From: Candidatus Gastranaerophilales bacterium
GTDB lineage: Bacteria; Cyanobacteriota; Vampirovibrionia; Gastranaerophilales; Gastranaerophilaceae
Assembly (NCBI GenBank): GCA_944325835.1
Contig: CALVBO010000006.1
Span: 1 to 64,000, forward strand
Direction of reading: 5' to 3'
Length of the DNA: 64,000 bases
In this document: piece by piece, positions 59,310-64,000 of the stretch
Numbering within the stretch: position 1 is the stretch's first letter
Layout: each line of letters opens with the position of its first letter
The notes under the pieces: generated by a model
What the model was told of the DNA's origin: nothing
Databases searched by the model: none
What the model saw: the letters and a program-made list of their open reading frames with translations, nothing else
Made by a program: the position numbers and the translations under genes

Positions 59310-59986
59310 TTGGTAGTACCTGCTTTATAACCGCAATAAGCATAAACAGCAGGCAAAAGCCGTTCCAGCTTTAAGGTTTTAACCGCTTTGATTTTAGCGA
59401 GGACAAGGATACCAATTATATCATCAACGCTTGCAATTGCATCTTTGAATGTTAATTTTCTATCCGGCTCATTGTTATCAATATCAGATACAAAGTTTGC
59501 AACATCAACTGCGACTTCCATTCCGCCTGCAAGCGCCAGAACAGTTCCTGCGATTTTTGCCGGTGCATTGTTTAAAGGTTTAATTTTTTCGCAGGCATAA
59601 GTTGCACCTGATACGGCAAACCCCGGAAGTGCTACCATTGAATACTGGAAAATGCCCTCATCTAATTTGCGTTCGTGTTTCTTACGGTTTGAAGTCAAAA
59701 CACCGCCTAAAACGCCGCCGCCAATAGCACCCAGCCCTAATCCAAGCATTTCTTTAAGCCCGTATTCCACATTAAAAAAACTTTTCTTTTGTCTTTTCGC
59801 AAAAGCAGCAACCGCCAAAGCTGCACCTGCGGCGGCGCCGATTGCAGAAGCTGCCTTAACAGATGCCGGAGCTTCTTTACTTTTCACACGGTTATAATCA
59901 GGCGCCAGAGTAATCTTATGACTGCTGAAACGGGGTTTTACTACATTAGGGTGATTATTTGGAATATTTTGAACCGGTTGTATCAT
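59306..59986 (-). CDS. Lineage-specific Gly/Ala-rich membrane protein
   Basis: 226 residues. N-terminus with NVVKPRFSSHK (lineage motif), then Ala/Gly-rich hydrophobic segments (AASAIGAAAGAALAVAAFA; LGLGLGAIGGGVLGGVL; ILVLAKIKAV). No known domain. Ends 4 bp into the convergent WYL gene. Confidence 0.55.
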   Translation of the reverse strand: MIQPVQNIPNNHPNVVKPRFSSHKITLAPDYNRVKSKEAPASVKAASAIGAAAGAALAVAAFAKRQKKSFFNVEYGLKEMLGLGLGAIGGGVLGGVLTSNRKKHERKLDEGIFQYSMVALPGFAVSGATYACEKIKPLNNAPAKIAGTVLALAGGMEVAVDVANFVSDIDNNEPDRKLTFKDAIASVDDIIGILVLAKIKAVKTLKLERLLPAVYAYCGYKAGTTN

Positions 59987-60030
59987 GATGTTACTAATGT
60001 AGCACAGGATTGTTAGGATTTCATTAGCAA

Positions 60031-60054
60031 AAAGCGCCGATTTCTCAGCGCCTT
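60031..60054 (-). terminator. Terminator of the aminopeptidase gene
   Basis: On the minus strand AAGGCGCTGA-GAAA-TCGGCGCTTTTT: a 10-bp stem with a tetraloop and T run, just past the stop. Confidence 0.85.
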
Positions 60055-60059
60055 GTATG

Positions 60060-61166
60060 CTATATTATAAACTTTCCGTTTTCATATATTAAAACATCAT
60101 CGGCATAAATTTTCCCACCGTTTTTCATATTTTTAATCATGTCCCAGTGAAGCCCCGAAACGTTCTTGCCACCGGTTTCCGGGTAAGATGCCCCAATTGC
60201 CATATGAATTGAACCGCCTATTTTTTCATCAAAAAGAATATTTCCTGTAACTTCCTGAATTTCATCGTTGGTACCGATTGCGATTTCACCGATGCCGCGG
60301 GAGCCTTCGTCCATATCAAACATGGAATTTACAAAATCCTCGCCGCTTTCACACTTCACTCCCGTGACTTTTCCGTTTTGAATTGTCAGGTGAACGCCAT
60401 GCGCTTCGTTTCCGCGATAATTTTGCGGGAAATCAAAGTAAATTTCGCCGTTCACATCATCTTCAACAGGGGAAGTAAAGACTTCACCATCAGGATAGTT
60501 ATTTAAGCCTGAACAACTAATCCATTTTCTGCCTTCAACGCCAAATGTAATATCAGTTTTTTCGCCGACGATATGGAGTTTTTTAACATTATTCAGGTAA
60601 TTTGCCCATTTTGTTTGCTTTTCGTCCAGTTCTCGAAGCTTTGCAACGGGATCCTCAAGGTTCAAATAGCAGGAATTGTAGAGGAACTCCGTGTATTCAG
60701 CCAGTGACATTTTTGCTTCCTGAGCAAGCGCATTTGTCGGATAATCTGCAATAACCCACTTCGCTTCACCGCGTGCAGAACGCCCCAGAAGCATTTCAGA
60801 AAGTTTCTTTGTAGCTTTACCGCGGCGAGCAAGTTTTTCCAGATTAGCTCGCTTCATATTTTTGGTATTCAACGGTGCGCCGATTGAGATAAATTTATCA
60901 GCTTTTTCGTACTCCAGCTGAGTAATTGGATCAATATAATCTAACTGTTCATCAGACGCATTTTTCAGGAAAATTTCACCCGCACCCTCAAGCGCGATAC
61001 GCACAATCGGGTTTCCGCCGCGCTCGATTACACGTTTATAAATTTCTTTCAGCAGGGGTTGCGATTCTACGCTATCAGTGCGGATAACAACCAGATCACC
61101 CTTTTGCACATCAGTTGAATAATCAACTAAAACCTGTGCATATTTTCTTAAAACATCGTTTTGCAT
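60060..61166 (-). CDS. M29-family aminopeptidase
   Basis: 368 residues from MQNDVLRKYAQVLVDYS (61166, after AGAGGAG). Thermophilic aminopeptidase family: KGDLVVIRTDSVESQPLLKEIYK, SRGIGEIAIGTN with the metal-binding Glu, and GGSIHMAIGASYPETGG ... SGLHWDMI with His/Asp ligands. Cytosolic dimetal exopeptidase. The open frame extends to 61391 only through a palindromic repeat and is not credited. Confidence 0.9.
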   Translation of the reverse strand: MQNDVLRKYAQVLVDYSTDVQKGDLVVIRTDSVESQPLLKEIYKRVIERGGNPIVRIALEGAGEIFLKNASDEQLDYIDPITQLEYEKADKFISIGAPLNTKNMKRANLEKLARRGKATKKLSEMLLGRSARGEAKWVIADYPTNALAQEAKMSLAEYTEFLYNSCYLNLEDPVAKLRELDEKQTKWANYLNNVKKLHIVGEKTDITFGVEGRKWISCSGLNNYPDGEVFTSPVEDDVNGEIYFDFPQNYRGNEAHGVHLTIQNGKVTGVKCESGEDFVNSMFDMDEGSRGIGEIAIGTNDEIQEVTGNILFDEKIGGSIHMAIGASYPETGGKNVSGLHWDMIKNMKNGGKIYADDVLIYENGKFII

Positions 61167-61225
61167 AATAACTCTCCTCTTTCTGCATATTGTAATACAT
61201 TTTGAGGAGAGTGTAAAGACGGGGG

Positions 61226-61398
61226 CAATTGCCCAAGCGTCAGCCGGTGTAGCACCGGTGCCGTAGCACGTGAGTGCTGCGGGCAGGGTGCGGAACACTA
61301 CGATGCCGCCGTTGTAAATTTTGCGGGTATAAAGTACCCGCTTAAAATTTATCCAGGCGGAATGCGTCAGCCGGTGCTTGCCGGCGGTCAAGCCGGGC
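61226..61398. repeat. Palindromic repeat element
   Basis: Bounded by GCGTCAGCCGGTG copies (near 61239 and 61364). 61294-61365 is identical, in inverse orientation, with 8819-8890. It includes the stem GCGGGTA/TACCCGC and the core AACACTACGATGCCGCCG. Confidence 0.9.
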
Positions 61399-61421
61399 GC
61401 GAGTCTTTCCCGAACGCCAAA

Positions 61422-62642
61422 TCAACGTTTTATACACCAGACACGGTATTTACTATCTCTACTTCCCAGATGACGACTGCCCGAGTTAAATCGTACATGA
61501 TAGGCAGTATCTGCTCTTTCGCCAAGCGTAGATGACCAGAAATAGTCGTTACTCGTCCCCAGACCGCCAATAATTGTACGGTTATAAAACATTGCCATTA
61601 ATTCGTCACGGCTTGGCATACGTGTTGTATTATCTTTTCGTGTGCAATAACGTGACGCCTCAACATGGGTACGTCGTTCATTACTGTTTTTCTCAAGACT
61701 AACATCCGGAAACGGGGCGACAACAACACTGTCACTCGGATAAAGCACGGTTATAAAGCCTATATCTTTACCGGCAGTATTCGGGCCTTTTGAACCGTTT
61801 AAGTCGTAGACAAAATTCGCACACATATACGGCTGCGTCCAGGAAGCATCAATTACTTTTGTATCAGCGCGGCATTTCGGGTTATAATAGACAAGAATGC
61901 TTTCGCCGTTAGCGGTTTCAAACGCGGCGGCTTTAGTATCCAACTGTGAATAAGACTGGTTTGGCGCGCTGCCGTTAAACATGCAGTTGTACCCTACTAA
62001 CGTATTCATAGACGAAGTAAAATCGCTGATTATACTACCGTTTAAAGTCGTAATTTTTGCCGGAATACCGCAATCTTCCAAATGCTCATAGTCACAAATA
62101 TTATTAATCTTCAAGACCTTTGCTAACCCGCCGGTTACAAAGGTTTCAGCAGCAGTATCTTCTATTGACGTTGAACCAGCACTGTCGGTTTCTTCTGTCA
62201 GGGTTCCATAGCCGTTAAGTGACGGCATCAAGGCAATTGCCTGACTCATTCTGGCATAGAGGGCTTTTCTCTGGGTGTTCCATGTGCGCTCGTTAATGTT
62301 GCCGGTAAGGCTTGGTAACGTTATCGCTGCTACCACACCGATTATCGTGAGGGAAAGCAAAATTTCAGCCATGGTGAAGGCCAAGCCGAGCAGAGCCACG
62401 GAACAAGGCTTGCCTTGTGTAGAGTCGAGCGCGCGACAAGCAAGACCGCGTTCTTGGTTGCAAGCGCGAGCGGTGGCGTTTTTCGCGAGGCGCAGTACTA
62501 ACGTTGAATGAATGCCACGCTGGCCAGATGCTGAATCAAGTTCAGCATGACATGAAGGCGCCGTGTCCTCAATACCTAATTTTGCGGGTAAGGCACGCCC
62601 CCCCCCCCCCGTGCAAGGGAATACTTTTCTACATTTGTTCAT
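61422..62642 (-). CDS. Pilin-like (type IV / pseudopilin) protein with G13 tract and repeat-filled leader
   Basis: 406 residues as read from the ATG at 62642. The prepilin site is A|FTMAEILLSLTIIGVVAAI with Phe+1 and Glu+5 (near residue 90), followed by the membrane helix. The C-terminal domain (residues about 330-406: MPSRDELMAMFYNRTIIGG, NDYFWSSTLGERADTAYHVRF) looks like a DUF1566-type lectin-like module. The 88-residue leader is abnormal: about 10 codons, a G13 tract, then G+C-rich repeat sequence (AELDSASG ...). The frame is open at this tract length. An internal GTG closer to the site is the alternative start. Confidence 0.7.
   Translation of the reverse strand: MNKCRKVFPCTGGGGRALPAKLGIEDTAPSCHAELDSASGQRGIHSTLVLRLAKNATARACNQERGLACRALDSTQGKPCSVALLGLAFTMAEILLSLTIIGVVAAITLPSLTGNINERTWNTQRKALYARMSQAIALMPSLNGYGTLTEETDSAGSTSIEDTAAETFVTGGLAKVLKINNICDYEHLEDCGIPAKITTLNGSIISDFTSSMNTLVGYNCMFNGSAPNQSYSQLDTKAAAFETANGESILVYYNPKCRADTKVIDASWTQPYMCANFVYDLNGSKGPNTAGKDIGFITVLYPSDSVVVAPFPDVSLEKNSNERRTHVEASRYCTRKDNTTRMPSRDELMAMFYNRTIIGGLGTSNDYFWSSTLGERADTAYHVRFNSGSRHLGSRDSKYRVWCIKR
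62375..62597. repeat. G+C-rich repeat sequence in the pilin leader
   Basis: Contains the palindrome TGCTGAATCAAGTTCAGCA and other phrases typical of dispersed repeats (GCGCGACAAGCAAGAC, CAAGGCTTGCCTTG). It separates the G tract from the pilin cleavage site. Confidence 0.6.
62598..62610. repeat. Poly-C tract (13 C) in the pilin-like gene
   Basis: Read as G13, in frame with the prepilin cleavage site at this length (10, 13 or 16 would be). Confidence 0.95.
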
Positions 62643-62692
62643 TTTTCTATCCTTTCATAGTTTATACATTCTCATTATGTATCATGTGAAAA

Positions 62693-62721
62693 AACATGTC
62701 AAGCAGGCGGCCTGACATGTT
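62693..62721 (-). terminator. Terminator of lpxA
   Basis: Stem AACATGTCA/TGACATGTT with A/T-rich flanks on both strands, 26 bp after the lpxA stop. Confidence 0.8.
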
Positions 62722-62746
62722 TTTAAATATGGATGGCACTCAGTGC

Positions 62747-63556
62747 CTATTCTTCCGAATCCAATGATTGATGACCTGTTTTATAGGATTTCAACAAAAC
62801 GCCGCGTTTTGAAGTTTGAATAAAATCAATCATCTTTTGAATATATTCATTCATAGGAATTTCAGCCTTAATTCTTTCAATAGCCTGTGTCGTATTAAGG
62901 TCTTTAGAAACCAGCAATTTGAATGCCGCGTTTACATCTGTTCTGATATTTTGCGGAACGCCTCTGCGCTTCATCGCAATAACGTTCAAACCGTCCGGAA
63001 CCGGCGGACGCCCTTCGCCTTTTGAGTAAGGCAAAATATCCTGACGCGACGCAGAGAAACCGCTTATAATTGCCATATCACCAATTCTGATGTTTTGGTG
63101 GAATACGCTCATACCGCCAACAAACGCTCCAAATCCGACATGTACATGCCCGCCAAGCGTTACAAGGTTCGCCAGAATTACCTGATCTTCGAGGACACAG
63201 TTATGCGCAACATGCGCACCAACCATAATCAAACATTTTTTACCAACTCTGGTTGTGCAATCACCGCAATTGGCGCCTCTATGAATAGTAACATTCTCCT
63301 TAATAATAGTACCGTCACCGATAACAACCTTTGTCGGCTCGCCTTTGTAACCTAAGTCCTGCGGTTCGGAACCAATCGTTGCAAAAGGACTTATCGTACA
63401 GTCCTCACCGATTTCCGCAAACTCAATGTGCGCATTTGAAATAACTCTCGTTCTGCTTCCGATTTTAACATTTTCACCTATAACGACAAAAGGACCTATT
63501 ACAGCATCCTCCGCAATCTGTGCAGAAGGGTGGATTATCGCGGTTTTATCTATCAT
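62747..63556 (-). CDS. lpxA: Acyl-[ACP]-UDP-N-acetylglucosamine O-acyltransferase
   Basis: 269 residues. Left-handed beta-helix hexapeptide repeats from residue 5 (TAIIHPSAQIAEDAVIGPFVVIG), the acceptor loop SEPQDLGYKGEPTKVVIGD, the catalytic His in GAHVAHNCVLED and C-terminal helices from GLNVIAMKRRGVPQ. First step of lipid A synthesis, so the host has a lipid A outer membrane. Confidence 0.95.
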   Translation of the reverse strand: MIDKTAIIHPSAQIAEDAVIGPFVVIGENVKIGSRTRVISNAHIEFAEIGEDCTISPFATIGSEPQDLGYKGEPTKVVIGDGTIIKENVTIHRGANCGDCTTRVGKKCLIMVGAHVAHNCVLEDQVILANLVTLGGHVHVGFGAFVGGMSVFHQNIRIGDMAIISGFSASRQDILPYSKGEGRPPVPDGLNVIAMKRRGVPQNIRTDVNAAFKLLVSKDLNTTQAIERIKAEIPMNEYIQKMIDFIQTSKRGVLLKSYKTGHQSLDSEE

Positions 63557-63647
63557 AACTTTCTCCTCTTTCTACTATATTAATTATTATGATAATACAA
63601 AAATACCCAAGAACAGCATAGCTTTACATAAACTTAATAAAAATTAA

Positions 63648-63665
63648 GGCGTGCCGCAGCACGCC
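63648..63665 (-). terminator. Terminator after the right-edge gene
   Basis: Stem GGCGTGC/GCACGCC with a 4-nt loop and TTAATTTTTATT on the minus strand, 57 bp past the stop at 63723. Confidence 0.8.
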
Positions 63666-63722
63666 ATAAGAAAAGAAGTATTTTGTTTTTAAGAGAGAGT
63701 AAATGTTATCTATAAGTCATAA

Positions 63723-64000
63723 CTAAGCCAAAGTTCTGTAGGCTTCCTCAAAGTCACCTAATGACATAGCTGCGTTAAAGCTTGTACCTGCAATTCTAGC
63801 CCGGGTTTCATCCGTAATATACGGGCTAAGCATTGCATCAATTGCTCTGTCATTATCAGCATCATTCGCAACACTTGCAACTGCTGCATAAGTTTTTGTT
63901 GTTGATGCAGCAACTCTTTCTTCAGGAGTTACAGAAGTTGTTCTTTCAATACCCCATGCTGTTTTTGTGCTGTCAACATTTCCTGAACGCAAACCAAAAT
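63723..64000 (-). CDS. Partial lineage-specific Ala/Thr-rich protein
   Basis: The C-terminal 92 residues (FGLRSGNVDSTKTAWG ... FEEAYRTLA); the 5' part is beyond the window. Polar and helical. No recognised domain. Confidence 0.55.
   Translation of the reverse strand, partial: FGLRSGNVDSTKTAWGIERTTSVTPEERVAASTTKTYAAVASVANDADNDRAIDAMLSPYITDETRARIAGTSFNAAMSLGDFEEAYRTLA

Noticed and set aside
61167-61391. N-terminal extension of the aminopeptidase frame
   Set aside because: It runs only through a palindromic repeat; the ATG at 61166 has a strong ribosome-binding site and the family N-terminus.

Overview
The window looks like the chromosome of a gut-type, non-photosynthetic relative of the Cyanobacteria (Gastranaerophilales / Vampirovibrionia). 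This is an inference from protein style, not from a database search. The supporting signs are low G+C coding DNA, divergent flagellar-type FlhB and FliA-like sigma factors, an LpxA outer-membrane gene, pilin-like proteins with an FTxxE cleavage site, many lineage-specific proteins that open with a short 'FGAK/FKxR/FRAN'-like N-terminal motif, and G+C-rich palindromic repeats between (and inside) genes.

Layout. 1-19.4 kb is host chromosome: the edge of a pilin-like gene with a G14 tract, flhB, a FliA-type sigma factor and a laccase-domain (PgeF) protein, then a leftward run of membrane, nucleotidyltransferase, TPM, GH77-like and coiled-coil proteins, a lipoate ligase, a cupin and a Cys-His-Asp protein. 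A tRNA-Lys follows, with a decayed integration scar behind it (tRNA 3'-end remnants, a 72-bp direct repeat and a 5'-truncated phage gene). Next come a probable structured RNA, ffh and a 747-residue protein with a phosphoribosyltransferase-like motif.

19,418-57,271 is an intact-looking 37.9-kb prophage in the 3' end of a tRNA-Met(CAT), bounded by 54-bp direct repeats. Read from its right end it has a tyrosine integrase, a lipoprotein, an ImmA-like protease and a CI-like repressor (all +). Leftward (-) follow a Cro-like regulator, SSB, small early genes, a LuxR-type regulator with a G11 tract, a Dam methylase, a replisome organiser, lambda-type packaging and head genes (TerS, TerL, gpW-like, portal, protease with internal scaffold start, gpD, gpE-like capsid) and Mu-type contractile tail genes (sheath, tube, frameshifted chaperone, tape measure, gp43-gp48 equivalents). 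Fibres, holin and lysozyme end the operon. A HigBA toxin-antitoxin pair sits in + orientation inside the tail operon.

57.2-64 kb is host again: the regenerated tRNA-Met, two tandem WYL-type regulators, a membrane protein, an M29 aminopeptidase, a pilin-like gene with a G13 tract, lpxA and a partial gene.

Most notable: (1) two copies in the prophage of a module that looks like an undescribed type I toxin-antitoxin. Each has a 23-24 residue hydrophobic peptide with a strong Shine-Dalgarno site, complementary mRNA ends, a 3' hairpin and a convergent antisense promoter. (2) Four poly-C/G tracts of 11-14 bases, at least three of them inside coding frames. The one in the tail fibre would fuse two fibre ORFs if a single G were lost. 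(3) A family of palindromic repeats shared by host and prophage and present in frame inside phage genes, reminiscent of Rickettsia palindromic elements. (4) A -1 frameshift site in the tail chaperone that ends exactly on the tape-measure start codon.
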